The notes under the pieces were generated by a model. The model saw nothing but the letters and a program-made list of their open reading frames with translations. It ran no database searches and was not told the DNA's origin. From positions 15,927,971 to 15,991,970 of the forward strand of contig OZ038321.1 of the NCBI GenBank assembly GCA_964035795.1: a stretch of 64,000 nucleotides of DNA, read 5' to 3'. Below are positions 1 to 12,827 of this stretch, piece after piece. The stretch comes from Pterobdella sp. o SKG-2022. Taxonomy: Eukaryota; Annelida; Clitellata; Hirudinida; Piscicolidae. The first letter of the stretch is position 1. Each line of letters begins with the position of its first letter. A program made the position numbers and the translations under genes.

Positions 1-1728
1 CAGGGGTTGGGAATGCCATGGTATAGACATTCTGAAGGAGTTGTCTCTTTGTTACTTATCTGGGCCAGTATGTCTACACACGCTTTAATTATTATAATTC
101 TTGTATGATTCAAATAATCGTCGGATTCACGCTTGATGGAAGTTTTGTGGTACTGGTAAGAAGTTTTAAATAATTATTGATTAATCATGTATATTTTATG
201 AACATATATGAATGTGTTTTTACTAACAAAATTTTTTCATTTAGATTTGAATCTCATAAAATTGTGTATTATGAAACATTTAAAGAAATAAAATTATAAG
301 CTTCTGTAACCAACAAAAATTATAAATTAATTAATAAACAGAATCCCTTTTAAACCTCATATATATCCCTAATGATTTCAATTGTGACCAATACAACTGT
401 AGGTTCTTTATCCTGCAGGCATTTGATGATTGCAGGAAGGTATAGTGTGGTGGATGAGTCATTCTGATGGACTTTTTGGACGAATGACTTCAAGCACATA
501 ACTGCCCTTACCCTCACATTGAAGCTTCAAATTAAATAAGAATAAATAAAAAAATAATATCAAGTTATAAGTATCACAATTGTGTATGTATCAACCTTTG
601 GTTAGTGATTTTCTTAGTGACTTCTTCGAGCAAAGAAGGTATATAATCTACATTGATGAGATGGCATGAATATGTTAGAGCAACATAATCTTGTGGTGAT
701 TTCAAGTCCTATAAAACAAAAGTTTATAACTATAAACTAGTAAGAACATTAGTTTGATAATGAAATGGTTGATAAAACTTGATCAGAATTGTAAAGATAA
801 TATTTGGGTTAACAAAATATTCTAAAACCTTTGTTTTTTTAAAAAAAGTTTAAACTTTTATCAAAAATAATCTATAAACTGATATGAAAAATTTAATAGT
901 CTTCAAGAACAGCTATGTATGAACCATTGACAAAAAAATCATGAATTAAAACATAATTCTGAAACTAGAATATTATAATTTAAAAATTACAAAGCTTTTC
1001 TAACAATGTAATTCAATCAAAGTCAGTGACATTTTCAATGAATAATACACATACCTTAGTGATTGTGTTGACTAGAAGTACAGACAAATCATGCTTATCT
1101 CCCAAGAACAATGAACTTAATAAATACCCTGTTGTATTGGAAATTAGCTACCTCTATAAAAGGAATTTGTTTTTAAAAAAACACATAATCATTTGAAAAA
1201 ACATGTGAAAATAAAATAAACAATAGATTATTAATGTTATCAAGTCTCAACAAATAAATTAGTATGAATAAACCTACATTGAAAGATAATTTTAAATATT
1301 AACCAGTGTTTTTGTCTGATAGATTTGACTGTGCTAATTTGATAGCATGGATGAAAGCAAAAGAAACATCGTGACCCAATAAATGGAAAAAAAGAAGTTT
1401 AAACAAACACTCTTTTTTCAAAACCTGAATTTGGAATTTATATGTTATAAAAATGATTCATAAAACTTGTTATAATACATTTGAAGTTTCTGTTTTGGAT
1501 GAAATCCTTTTGCAAAGTTGTGTTTCATGATTAACAAATTCTCTTTCATTCTGAAATTTTTGAAATTAGTTGAACCAGATAAATTAAATTTTAAATTGTT
1601 TTTACTTTTTTTGAGTTCAAATTACACAGTCTTCTAATATAATTATTATAACTATATGAAGAAACTTCATTTTTTTCACTGTTTCCAGTAAGAGCAGAAG
1701 AAATTGAAGTTAAACTTTTTTTAAACAT
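1..1728 (-). CDS. AP4E1: AP-4 complex subunit epsilon, N-terminal part (gene runs off the left edge)
   Basis: Large adaptin of the AP-4 coat, which sorts cargo at the trans-Golgi network. Seven exons can be joined in phase: 1606-1728, 1479-1550, 1304-1424, 1055-1128, 596-708, 356-524 and 1-152, with GT-AG introns of about 54-350 bp. The start ATG at 1728 opens MFKKSLTSISSALTG. Diagnostic stretches for AP-4 epsilon are LLGHDVSFAFIHAIKLAQ, TGYLLSSLFLGDKHD, DLKSPQDYVAL and VRVRAVMCLKSF, followed by YHGIPNP at the left edge, all in the family order. These are HEAT-like helices of the trunk domain. About 275 residues are present; the rest of the trunk, hinge and ear are outside the window. AP-4 is absent from some animals (known for flies and nematodes), so its presence is mildly informative about the organism. 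Family assignment is from memory of the human protein; AP-1/2/3 large subunits fit less well. Confidence 0.9.
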
Positions 1729-2799
1729 GATTTGAAATAATTTATCAAAACAAAAACTAATAATCAAATTTTTTTTAGGCTAATTAAATGATCTGAAATT
1801 TCTAGTTACATAATTAACTTTTAAAAACTAAAAATAAATTGTTTAGTAGTAAGTAAGAAAGCTTTCAATCGAAATTTTTTTTAGAATGAAGCTTTCATTT
1901 GAACAATTTATAAAAAATTTATTATATAATGAAAAATTCAATTTTCAGGAAAAATTTACTCAAAAGATCGTAACATTTGTGGTGTTGGTCTAATTTAAAT
2001 TTTTATATAATCGAAAAAATATGTTTTAGCTTTTAGAAAAACCTGAAAAACATAATAATCATTTTATATTTAATTCGTTTTTTAGTTTTTGTAAGTTTTT
2101 AGATCAGCCTTTTCAAATATTACTAACAAGTGTAGTCTAGAGTGAATTATTTTGAAAAACCATTTTTCAACTTTGGTCAAACCTGAAAAAAAAGGTTTTT
2201 TTTGTTTATTTCTTCATACTCTGCATATACTACCAATTATTTCAACACAGCAGGTAATTTTACAAAGTACAAAGCATTTCGTTAAAGGTACTTTGTTAAC
2301 GGAAAGCTTTGTAATTAATAAAATTACTTCGTGTTCAAATAATTTCCAGTATTCACTTTGACTAAAAAAAATTATTATATTCTGTATAATTTTAGGATTT
2401 TCCTATGCTTATAATAGAATTCGATTTTAAGTATCATATAAGCTAAAATCATACTAGTGACTTCATTTTCTAACTTTTTTATTATATAAATGAAATCAAA
2501 AATATTTCTAATTTTTTAGTTAAAAATGTAAAAAAAAATTTAATAGAATTTTTTCAAAAACTTTTCGTTAAAAGGGAGAATCAAATCAAAATATAGAATA
2601 AATTTTGAAAAATTTATTTTTTTTTATAGGCATAGCATATAAAGTACTTTGACTAACTTAGAGGATAGAGCAAAAAAAATTTGTATGAAAGACCGTGGAT
2701 GGAGCGAAATTTGAAAATAAAGCAAAGGTAGGTTTTAGAAAGAATATCATCAAACACTGTGAATTTGTATGAAACCAAGGAAAATAGAAAATATGTATA
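1729..2799. other. Intergenic, AT-rich, no gene seen
   Basis: Region upstream of AP4E1. Short open stretches such as 2152-2361 have low-complexity, intron-like composition and no recognisable domain. I see no repeat, RNA gene or conserved motif here. The AP4E1 promoter should lie close to 1729 but shows no clear element. Confidence 0.5.
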
Positions 2800-4400
2800 T
2801 TAAATCGATATTTCAGCACGTGGGCAACGGATAGGGGATGGCTAGATCGGTGGACAGATAACCGAAGAATGGTTCAGCATGAATGTGGAGTTTTTTGGTC
2901 AAACCGCATAAAAACAGAAACCTCAAAACTCTTTTTGAACCAGCCTCTCAAGCCATCGCTGGCAAATGTTAAAACATTTTCTGCTTATGGATGATTTTGT
3001 TTCAGCCAAACAAACTACCATCGAATGCCTCAAAACAAAAACGCAAAGCGTGGAAACCCAACACCAGCTTTCTAAAAACCATCAAAAACGACTTAAAAGC
3101 TCACAAACTGAACATCAAACAAGAATGGAAACTGGAGGGAAGCCGCACACCGGCGAACGAAGAGCTTTGTATATATTTGAGGATTCTGTTTTATCTATAA
3201 TTTAAATGTTACTCTTCGTAAACCTTAGTGAAAAAATGAAAAATTTTTATTCAAGAACATAGGTTTAAACTTTTCCCACCAGGTTAAACCTTTTTTACTA
3301 GCTTTAAGCCTTTACAACACCTCAATCAACACAAACACAATCTCTGAATATGGAAATCAGCCAAAATTCTCTCTATTACCAAATCCAATCGTAGTTCTAT
3401 CGATTAATAACTCTTTTCTCGCCCATAGCAAAAACACTAGAAAAAGTCATCTTAACCTATTTTAAAAACAACATAACTCTTTCAACATCTCATCAGAGCC
3501 GCCCATTCAACTACCACAGCAAAACACCAAGTAAACAACACTGGCTTTAATAATATAAAACCCACCCAAAGAACAATCCTTGCCGAACTTGAAATGACCA
3601 AAGCCTTCGACACGTTCAGCATCCACTAAATCATCCAAAAAATACACAACACCCAAATACTCACAACCATTATAAAATTCTTATCCAACTACCTAAAAGT
3701 TTGCCAAAAATACAATGCGTACAACATCCAAACAGCAAAACCCACTAACATCAAAACAGAAGTCATCAAGAGGCGTCTTCTTTCCCACACTCTTCAACAT
3801 CTATGTTTGTGATTCTTTTTTCCAAAAACAAGTTAATCAACCTCTTTACATACGCAGACGACATCCCAATAACCTTCTCTAACTCTGACGCAGCCACCAA
3901 AAATTTCCTTCCATACCTAAAGCAAATACACAAAAAGGCTTATAACGACACTCTCTTAATCAATCTAACCAAAACCACAACCACACTCACGAGCCCAGAT
4001 CTCTCAGAAGAAAACAAACCACAAGACATTCCCCCATTTTCACCGCTTACAAACCTACCATCATTGGTCTAACTTTTGACCCAAAACTAAACTACTCTTC
4101 CCACATGAGCAATACTTCCACAAAATCCCAAAAAACACTAAACCTAATATAATTCCTAACATCCACACACTGGCTCAAAACTATAAAAACACTCGTAAGC
4201 ATATACAAAACATTACTTCTCATTATCGATGATGCCAACACCATCTGGCCATCGATCATATCACCCACCACTCATAAAAAATTACAAAAAAGACAAAAAG
4301 CAGTTTTGTGAGCGCTCCGAGGCTATACACTAGGCACCAACATTCAACACCTTCAAAGCATCGATATATCAAAATGGTGAAAAACGGTGTAACTGGTTAG
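2800..4400 (+). pseudogene. Decayed non-LTR retrotransposon, jockey-type reverse transcriptase relic
   Basis: Broken pieces in several plus-strand frames line up in the order of a jockey-like reverse transcriptase. Near 3590 a piece reads EMTKAFDTFSIH (the usual ALDMSKAFDTVN catalytic block). Near 3850 a piece reads FTYADDIPIT (the YADD active-site block), followed by TTTTLTSPDLSEENK (3966-4010) and, in another frame near 4060, IGLTFDPKLNYSSHMSN. Around 4220-4260 a piece resembles the ASTIWSPxxS block. The local sequence is C-rich and A-rich on the plus strand, unlike the surrounding AT-rich DNA. Stops and frameshifts interrupt every domain, so it is dead. The 5' boundary is uncertain; 2966-3200 is probably part of the same relic. 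Confidence 0.7.
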
Positions 4401-5575
4401 CATAATTGTGATTAAAAAAATATTAAACAATTGGAAAAATATATGTTGGTAAACACGGATAAATGATTCCACAAATTATGAATGAAAAACTGCTCCAAAA
4501 TTCTGAAACCAAGGATGAGATAAAGTAAAACTTAGAGATAAAACTAAATAGAATTATTAGTAACACATCTCATTAAAAAGCCAGAAGTTGAAACTTATGA
4601 GCACCTTGCAAGTAAAGAAAATCATAACCAGCACACTAGTTGTATTTCAAGTGAGAATTTTTTAAGATCTCAACAATGAAGCATTTATTACATAAAAAAC
4701 TTTGAAGAAACGTCATTCTCCCTCAAGTAACCCTCATATCAGTTATTAATAATTTTTGAGTCAACATAATTAAAACTCCCAATTTTATTATTCTATTTCT
4801 TTTGAGACCTTGTTGAAAAGATTCCGAAACTATAAGCATTTTTTGGTCCAACTGTTTTTCAAAGTTTATTAAATTTTTCACGTTAATCTTGATCTTGTTC
4901 CCTATAAATTTAACCGTCTTTACTTTATTTATATTTATAACTAAATTAGTTTTGATGAAATAAAATTTTCAAGATTTTCTTTTTAAGATTTTTTTTAGAT
5001 TTTAGTTTTAATTAGTAAACATAGAATCTCAAAATAATCATCAATGTGGAAACATGATTAAATATATTGAAGTTAGGTAAAAATGTGGGCAGTTTATATA
5101 AAAAACTACTCTAAATAAATTATTCGAAACTTTTTTCAAATATATAATCGCCCATCCCTCTCCGGTTCCTTTGCTTTGTCATTTCGCTCGTTTTCCGTTG
5201 TTTTACTCGTGTACGATGTCTAATTTTTAATTTCCAACTGAATACTCAAAGCTCAAATTTTTAATCGTTTTATGACGGTTGGAGCCAAAGCTTTGAAAAA
5301 TTAAAAATTCCATTTTATGACAAATGAAACATTCTGGTGTTTCGTTTCACTCACTATGGAACATTAACACAATTTTTTAATTTTTTGTTTTTATTGTCTT
5401 CAATTTAATATTATAAGAATAAATAATTTTTTAAACAGAAAAATGCGAGACAGAAGTTACTATAAAAAGGCGATGGTAATTAAACAAATCCAAATTTGAA
5501 AACATATTCTAAAAGCCCTAAATCAATTTTTATAAACTTATATTTTCATCAAGTTTTCCATGAAAATCGTGTAAT
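4401..5575. other. Intergenic, no gene seen
   Basis: AT-rich spacer between the retrotransposon relic and the 3' end of TMEM87. No coding stretch with family resemblance, no RNA gene and no clear repeat was found. Confidence 0.5.
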
Positions 5576-8500
5576 TCACTGCATTTTGTTTAATTCAAAT
5601 AAAGTGTTTTCAACATCTTCATCAGAATCAAGCATTTTTGTCGCTAGCCTGAAAAATTTTTATTTAGATAAATATTTGTATAATTGAGATAAGTAATGAT
5701 ATAGAATACTAACGTGTCAGCAGCCTTAGGAATGTTTTCATCAACCCACTTCAATGTTTCATCCTTTTGTTATAAAATAAGTTAAGTTTGGCTTTGACTG
5801 TGTTTTGAATTTTACTCAGTTAAATCATTACTCAACATACCGCGGAGTTCTTTCTAGTGGTGTTGCTTTCACTCTTGCTTCTATTTTTTACCCCATCTAT
5901 AAAAATTTATATTAAACCAAAAAAAAGTAGTTGCTTTCCTTGGCACTCTATAAATTGTTATTATATAAAGCCAATCAATAAGTTAATAAGAACTACTGTT
6001 GACGTTTTGTTTTAATTGAGTAATGAGTTTTAAAAACTAAAGCAACGAACCAAATGCTTCATTAATCATTGGTTCTTGTGCCTCATCATCCTCAATATCA
6101 TCAGCAAGAGGGGAGTATGAATATCTTTTACATTATATACATTTGTATTAGTTTTGAAGTATATTCATTGAATGGTAATTTTTTCTACATGTATTAAGAT
6201 AAGTTCGAAACAAAGCATAACACCTGTTGTTTGTAGGCGAGGGTCTCCAAAGAATGATAATGAGGAGGAGGATGAGTTGGAATAAAGAGGGCCAAAAAGC
6301 ATAATCAATCCATCTCATGTGCCAATTCTTTTACAATTTATTTTTGTGAATATATTAAATTGTATTGAAAATTTCATAATTATTTTTCAAATATTTTTTT
6401 GCTTTAAATGACACTGCTGAAAACAGTAAATTTTATACAATAATGATGAAATAAAGGCTATTATATACATGTAAAAACATTTCTGGGTTGATAATTATTT
6501 TTAATGAAAAAATAATTATGATCTTTTAAGACCTGGTGATGCTATTTTTCAGTTAATAAAACTGATGTAAATTACTTCAATTTAAGCTAATTTACACTTA
6601 AATAATGCAAACAAACTACCTTGTTGCAATCATGTCTTTGGAAGGCGATGATAAACCATATCATGTAGAGCACAGCAGCTGAACAAAAACAATATTTCAT
6701 ATAACTAAATATCGAAAAATCTAGCTTTTATTACAGTACGATATTTGAATTTCTAAAAAAATCATTTTTACAATAGGTGATTAGATGGTTTATTTTGAAA
6801 AGATTTGAAGACGTCTAACCTAACATAGTAAAAATGAGAGTGTTGGTGAAGTGACGATAAACTGACAGCTTAACAGCGTTTCTTCTTAATCTTAACTTTC
6901 TCATTATTTGCATGAGGGAACTGAGCATCTGTGGAAATCACGAAATTCAAGAATGTTTTCAGACGTATTAATGAAAACTGTTTATAAGTGAACTTTAAAT
7001 ATATAAAAAATGATAATTTCTCTTCACAAGTTAAAATAGACTAAACATGAGTCTTGAATTACGCAAAATTTGAAAAATTTTTGCATTTCAAGACGTTTTG
7101 AAAGTTTTGATAACGTTAAACTGTAAAAATAAAATGCTATTTTGAACGCAGTTCAAAACAAGGCATGCAATTCATATATTTATAGAAATATTTATATAAA
7201 AAAAGCATATTGAATGAATATAAACAATCAAACCCAGTAGCAGATGCAGGTATCGACAACAACCAGAACCAAACTGACCACCAAAAGCCAACCCTTCTTC
7301 AAGACTATCGTCTTCAATTTTAAAAAAATATTTATATTTTCAATTAAATGTTCAAATTATAAAAAATATTGAAATATTCAATTAAAAACGTACTGGAAAC
7401 CGCAAATAAATAAAATTTTTAATACATTGTTATCCCATCAATAAGAAACTTGAATTTTTGAAAAATTATTGACTTATTCACTATTAAAGGTACTAGATAG
7501 ATTTATTAAATGAACTATAAATGTTGATAAGTACGATATTAAACACATTTCTAGAAGATATTTAGCAATTATATGAAATTAGTATATAACATTTTTTCTG
7601 GAGTAGACGCCCTCAATGCATGCGAAAGGGAAATAAACCAAAGCAATGGCCACAAGGTAATATATGTTCCTGCCCAAGCGAGGTCTGAAAAAAATATAAT
7701 CAATACATTTTTTCATGCATTAAGTCGAAATTATTGAAAAGTCGAAAAAAATTTATTTATATGTGAGTTTGAAATAATCGTTTCAATGAATCAATTTTTG
7801 AAAATTCTTGCTCAGACTGACATAACAATGCCAAATCCCACACTGACTACCAGCACCAATATCCTTGCAGCCGTCCTCTTCAGGGCTGAGACTAATTCAC
7901 CAAACACAACTCCATTATCTATCAAACAAAAAATCTGTTAAATTCTTCAGTGCATTTAATATTATGAATCTTACAATCGGAGACTCCTGTTCTGTTTACC
8001 GCCTCATACTCGGCTACAAAAATCACTTTCTCTATTAATCCTGTTATTTTGGTATAATTGAATAATCGATTGACACTGAGTAATGAAAATAAATCATGTC
8101 ATAAAAGAGTATCGTCAGAGCTGTAAAGAGCATTTGTAAACAATTCATGAAAAGAATAATAATCATTAGAATTAAGAATAATATTGAGAACTAATAAGAT
8201 CATCAGCAGCTGAGGTTTTCAAGAGGTTAATAGCTTAGAAAAATGAGAGCTTCCGCACAGTACATATTTAATCAAAAATGATTTGTTGAGTTTTTTAAAT
8301 AACAAATGAACTCTTAAAAAATTTTGTCAACAACTAAATACGGCTTAAAATTGTTTGAAAGCTGTGTCAGATGAAAAAATATAGGGATACTTTTCAATTT
8401 TCCAATGTAAAATTTTCCTGCATCCTGGCACGCATCTTTTAAATCCCCAACCACATTTATTTCAAATATTTTTATTTTGTAAAAACTTAATTTTCGATAT

Positions 8501-11500
8501 AATAGAAACAAACACTATGGTTTATTGAGTTATTCAATAAACCATAGTGTTTGTTTCTAGTATATTTATTTTCGGCTATTTTACATCAATGTAATTTTTG
8601 GCACTTATACCCTTCATTATTTATACCATGTATTATAAATATAAGTATCAAAAAAATATTTCAACATAGAAAAATAGTTGAGTTTAGTATTTTTACTCAG
8701 TTCAAATATCATATCAAAATTAATATATTGAAAAGTTTTGATTTATAAATGTTAGCACGTAGGTTCGAGAAGTGTGTTGAGCCGGTATTATATTAAACTA
8801 TATTTAACTTGACTCGTGTAGTTGCCAACGCACATAAATATCGATTTGCTACACATTCAGGCTAAATTTTTCAATATATCATTTTATATTCATCTATCTT
8901 ACGCTTTCATACTTGAACATCAAAAAAATATAAACTTCCAACATAATGTATCCTGAAAACCCCCAATCATCAAAATATTTAATCTTTATATAGATTAAAT
9001 ATTGGATTCAAATGAATTTCTGCATTTTAGCTAAATTAGTTAGCTCTCTGAAAAAATGAAACTGTGTATTCAAAAATCAAAATTTTTGCGTTAGTTAATA
9101 AAAATAAAATTACTCAATTTCTTGGCTTTTCTAAGCTATTAACCACTTGAAAACCTCAACTGCTGATGATCTCATTAGTTCTCAATATTATTCTTAATTT
9201 TAATGATTATTTTTTTCATGAATTGTTAAATAATAATTAAAAATGAGATCTTCATCTAATAAATAGTTAAAATATACATGGAACACAAAAATAGCGTTTG
9301 AATAATTGAACTCACCAAGTAAAATGACAAATCCAATGTAGTAGTGAACTTGCAAGAGATCCTTGCGATAAATGCAACACAACACCAACCATGCCACAAG
9401 GAAAAACACATACAGCGAGAGGGACAACTGATAAAACTGAGAAAAAATATTGAGTTAAAAAAATAAAAACGACATAGGTTTGAAAATTATAACAAGTTTA
9501 AAAGCTACATTATAACAATACTATATTCTTATGAGCAGAGTAATATAAGCTCATAATTAAATACTAAAAAATACAAATATCTCATAATTGGATATTTAAA
9601 ACGGCTTATAACCTACAAAAATCCTTAAAACTCCTTTTATTTGTACCAACTACCAAAAAATTACTGACTATTAAAAGGGGCCAAATATTGGGTAGGAGAT
9701 AGCCATGAGGGGTGTGGTAATCTATTTGCCAAGAATCTGTGGTCAAACATGATGTCATGAAATTATTTAAAAGATTAAATACTTTTCAACAAAAGTGAAG
9801 TATTAGCCTTCTAACAATATGATATAGTTAAGCACAAAGGTTTGAAGGTTTATCAATGCACGAAGCTTTTTAATTTAGGAAGAAATCATCTGGTTTATGA
9901 TAATGATCTTTGTGTAAAACAAAAAACTTCATGCACTAATAAACCTTCAACCTTCAGACTTAGTTTTATCATACTAATCAAAATGTTAACAAATACTTTT
10001 TAGAAAGATTCATTATTTATCGAATGTTGCAAATAACGTAAAAAACGTGATGTTATGAAGGATTAGTTGAAAATTTTTCAGAGACATCGTATGTATTTTT
10101 CTTCAAAAAAATTTTTTTTTCTTCGCTAACGTTTTATGATAAGGCTAAACTTATTGAAAATTATAGCTTCCGATTCTCAATAAATGTATTAAAAATTCCT
10201 CTTATTTGATGTTTTTCGTTACAAAATATTAGTTGAAAATATTTAGAAATGATCTTAGTTTGGAATATTTACATGAAGGTAGAAACAATTAGTTATTTGA
10301 AAATCTTCAAACTTTTATAAGTTTCACTTTTTTATAATGAATCAAGTGTAAATTGTCATGTTAAATTTATGATCAAGAATTATTAAACAAAAGACAAGAT
10401 CTGATCATTACATTTAACTATATAGATGGTTTCATATCAAATTAACTATTGGCTAACTTGTTAAAAATTTAGAGAAACAATGGAAAACAATTTTGAAATT
10501 ATTGTGTTTGTTTCATGTGATTTTAACTTATATTCATCAAATATCTAAAATGTACAAAAAATCAATTATTTTAACACCAATAAAATAAAAGTGAAAGCAT
10601 TTATAGAAATATGATGAAATTTTAAAATAATTATTTAATAATTTAAATTTAAATAAAAATAGATTCAATGCAAAACAATAGAAGCAAATGCATTGAACCT
10701 TGGTTGCTTCCTTCCCCATTCTGCTGAATCCAGATCAGATAGATGCTTTGCATGGGAGCAGACATAGTGAACATTTTTTTATCCTTTAATTCAAAAAATA
10801 TTCTTGAAAAATATTCAAAATTATGAGGAAGAATTCAATTGCCAATAATTCCAAACAAAACAGATTTGTGAATTTAGCTTATATATTAGCGTGCTAATGT
10901 TTTACGGTAAGGCCACTCTTACCAGAAATTATAGTTGAAGTTTCTATGAATGTATTAAAATTCCTCAAATTGATGAATTAGTATATAATAAATACATAAG
11001 ATTTTTCTGAAAGTTATGGTTGTGATTATTTTTAGAAAAAGTATTGTAAAATTCAATTTTAAATTATAGAAAATGAAGTAATATATTGATACTTAAGTAA
11101 ATCAGTAATATTCAATAAAAAAAAACATAAAAAGATTGTGGCTATGAATGTTATTAGTTTAATAACTAAAACCCACCTACCTACTTTTGCCAGTTCAAAA
11201 ATACAGAAAAAGTTTATAGAAAACTTACATGTTGTTTTGTGGTAGTTCCTGGTGTGGTTATGAAAGTTGTTTGAGATGACGGAGAAGAAGGTTTGGCAGA
11301 AGATGTTGATAGATAAGTCTTTAATATTAAATTTGTGGTGGTCTGAAGTGCAACATCTCTTTTAGAGATAACTGTTTTTGAAGTATTTGCACCTTCCTTT
11401 ATTTTTTCAATTTCTTTATCATTATTTGAAGCTAGTTTTTTATTTTCAAAAACCTTAATTTTTAAACATTCATTTAGTTCACTTTATGATTTTCAAGTCA

Positions 11501-12236
11501 AGAAAAATACCTTGCAGGGTTTGAATTTAGCATTTGAAGTCTGAGAAAGTTACAAAAGAAAATATTTTTGAGAATTTAAAAGTATTAGTTAATTGAAATC
11601 ATACTAAATGACTTACCAGTAATGTTTGGTTATCATTACATGAGATATAAAACTCTGATGCAAACTCATATTGACCTTCTGAACAGGTTTCAAACTCTTG
11701 CTGAATTCATGATGAAAAAACGTTTTAATTTCAAAGTTTGATCAATCTTTTGATAATCTATTGCAAATTTAATTGATATAAGCTCACGAAATTGTTGCTT
11801 TGAGGTTCACAATCTAATGTGACAGCCTTCATAATGAAACTTCTTGAACCTTTATTACAGTTATCTAAAGAAAAAATTAAATGAAGACAGAGTGAAATTA
11901 ATTTTATTTTGCTGAAAAAATTATAGATTTGAGTTTTTAATTAGGTTAATTTAGAAAAAAACTAAATTAAATGAATTTGAAAGAAAAAGTATTCTGTCTT
12001 GATCGAAAAATTATAATTTAATGTATTCAATTAAAACCTACATTTTATTATGATATTAGTTCCTTCATAAAAGGGTTTTAAAATATGTGAGGTTGCCTGA
12101 AAAAGTTCAGAATGTATAAATAATGTTCACAAAATAATAAATAAATACTTACGCTATATGATTCTGATTTTGAAAAACTTTCTGAGATCAAACAAAAAAA
12201 CAGGAGCAGGATATATACTTTATTTTTAAGCGACAT
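5576..12236 (-). CDS. TMEM87: TMEM87-family seven-transmembrane protein (LU7TM / GOLD-domain), complete gene
   Basis: Twenty exons join with every splice phase agreeing, giving 562 residues (human TMEM87A is about 555): 12153-12236, 12042-12096, 11788-11864, 11617-11700, 11511-11540, 11229-11453, 10699-10783, 9669-9736, 9316-9436, 7975-8040, 7822-7918, 7591-7684, 7234-7311, 6820-6928, 6620-6678, 6224-6327, 6051-6124, 5841-5896, 5714-5763, 5576-5648. It opens with a signal peptide ([20 protein letters not shown]). A Cys-containing lumenal domain follows, then a Ser/Thr-rich linker (exon 6) and the seven-helix domain. Family hallmarks are [12 protein letters not shown] before helix 1, [27 protein letters not shown] and LWRPSPTNN, and an acidic tail with LKWVDENIP and DSDEDVE. 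TMEM87 proteins are Golgi membrane proteins linked to endosome-Golgi transport and mechanosensitive currents. A or B paralogue cannot be told apart. Confidence 0.93.
8139..9227. mobile_element. 1.09-kb non-autonomous element with about 100-bp terminal inverted repeats
   Basis: The stretch at about 8139-8240 is repeated in reverse complement at about 9127-9227. Both arms contain GAATAATATTGAG-like and GATCATCAGCAG blocks in the same order, with a few mismatches and small gaps. The interior has no convincing coding region. The element sits entirely inside the TMEM87 intron between exons 9316-9436 and 7975-8040, in an otherwise normal intron. The structure fits a non-autonomous DNA transposon; no transposase and no clear target-site duplication is visible, so the superfamily is unknown. 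Confidence 0.7.
8503..8558. repeat. Perfect 25-bp palindrome with a 5-6 nt loop
   Basis: The sequence running from AGAAACAAACACTATGG to TTTATTGA is followed after a short loop by its exact reverse complement. It lies inside the 1.09-kb inverted-repeat element but off its midpoint, so it is not simply the centre of that element. Confidence 0.85.
9817..9978. mobile_element. Foldback (MITE-like) element in a TMEM87 intron
   Basis: The left arm (9817-9870, containing GAAGGTTTATCAATGCACGA) and right arm (9921-9978, containing TGCACTAATAAACCTTC) are imperfect inverted repeats of roughly 50 bp separated by about 50 bp. There is no coding capacity. It lies in the intron between TMEM87 exons 7 and 8. 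Confidence 0.6.
10120..10210 (+). repeat. Decayed half of the hairpin MITE family seen intact at 59658-59838
   Basis: Contains GCTAACGTTTTATGATAAGG followed by TATAGCTT and AATAAATGTATTAAAAATTCC, in the order of the right arm of the 59.7-kb hairpin, with substitutions. It lies in a TMEM87 intron. Confidence 0.6.
10890..10985 (+). repeat. Second decayed half-copy of the same hairpin MITE family
   Basis: GTGCTAATGTTTTACGGTAAGG, then AGAAATTATAG and GAATGTATTAAAATTCCTCA, match the right arm of the 59.7-kb element with more divergence than the copy at 10120. It lies in the next TMEM87 intron upstream. Confidence 0.5.
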
Positions 12237-12827
12237 TCTTCAAGCAAATTAAATTAACTTTTAAGAGAGTTGTTTACGTACAAGTGGTGGTTTATCAAAG
12301 ACACAAACAAAATTTATTCAAAATAATTTCTGATTTTCGAAGAATGCTGTAGCAAAAATATATACATTCAGACAAATAAATATATTCAAGAAAGGTTTTG
12401 AGAGTTTCATAAAGATAATTAATTATGAAACTATCTGAAACTTGCATATTTGTTGTTTTTTGTGATAATACTGACCCTATCAATAATCACTAATCCACAG
12501 AAGTATCACTGGAAATAATCATCGCTCAAGATTATGAAAATAGGTTCTCACGTGACTAACTACAAATGATTTGAAACTAAATTAAGACTCAAAAATAGGT
12601 TGACTTTTAGAGGTTGTTAATTCTTTAAACCTTCTCACATCACTTGTGAATCTTTTTTTGCTTGGCTGTTTAAAATAAGTTTCAACAATAAAATCAAAAA
12701 AAAGTATTTCTATATAATATCAAATTTGAAATATATATTTCCTAAAAATTATACACTAGGTCCCCAAGAATAAATAAAATAAGCTCCCGAAATATGATTT
12801 TAAAAAGCTAATTAAAGATATAACGAT
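12237..12827. promoter_or_regulatory. 591-bp spacer between RGS stop and TMEM87 start
   Basis: Holds the 3' end of the RGS transcript and the 5' end of the TMEM87 transcript. No recognisable promoter element or internal gene. An open stretch at 12295-12483 on the minus strand has no family resemblance. Confidence 0.4.
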
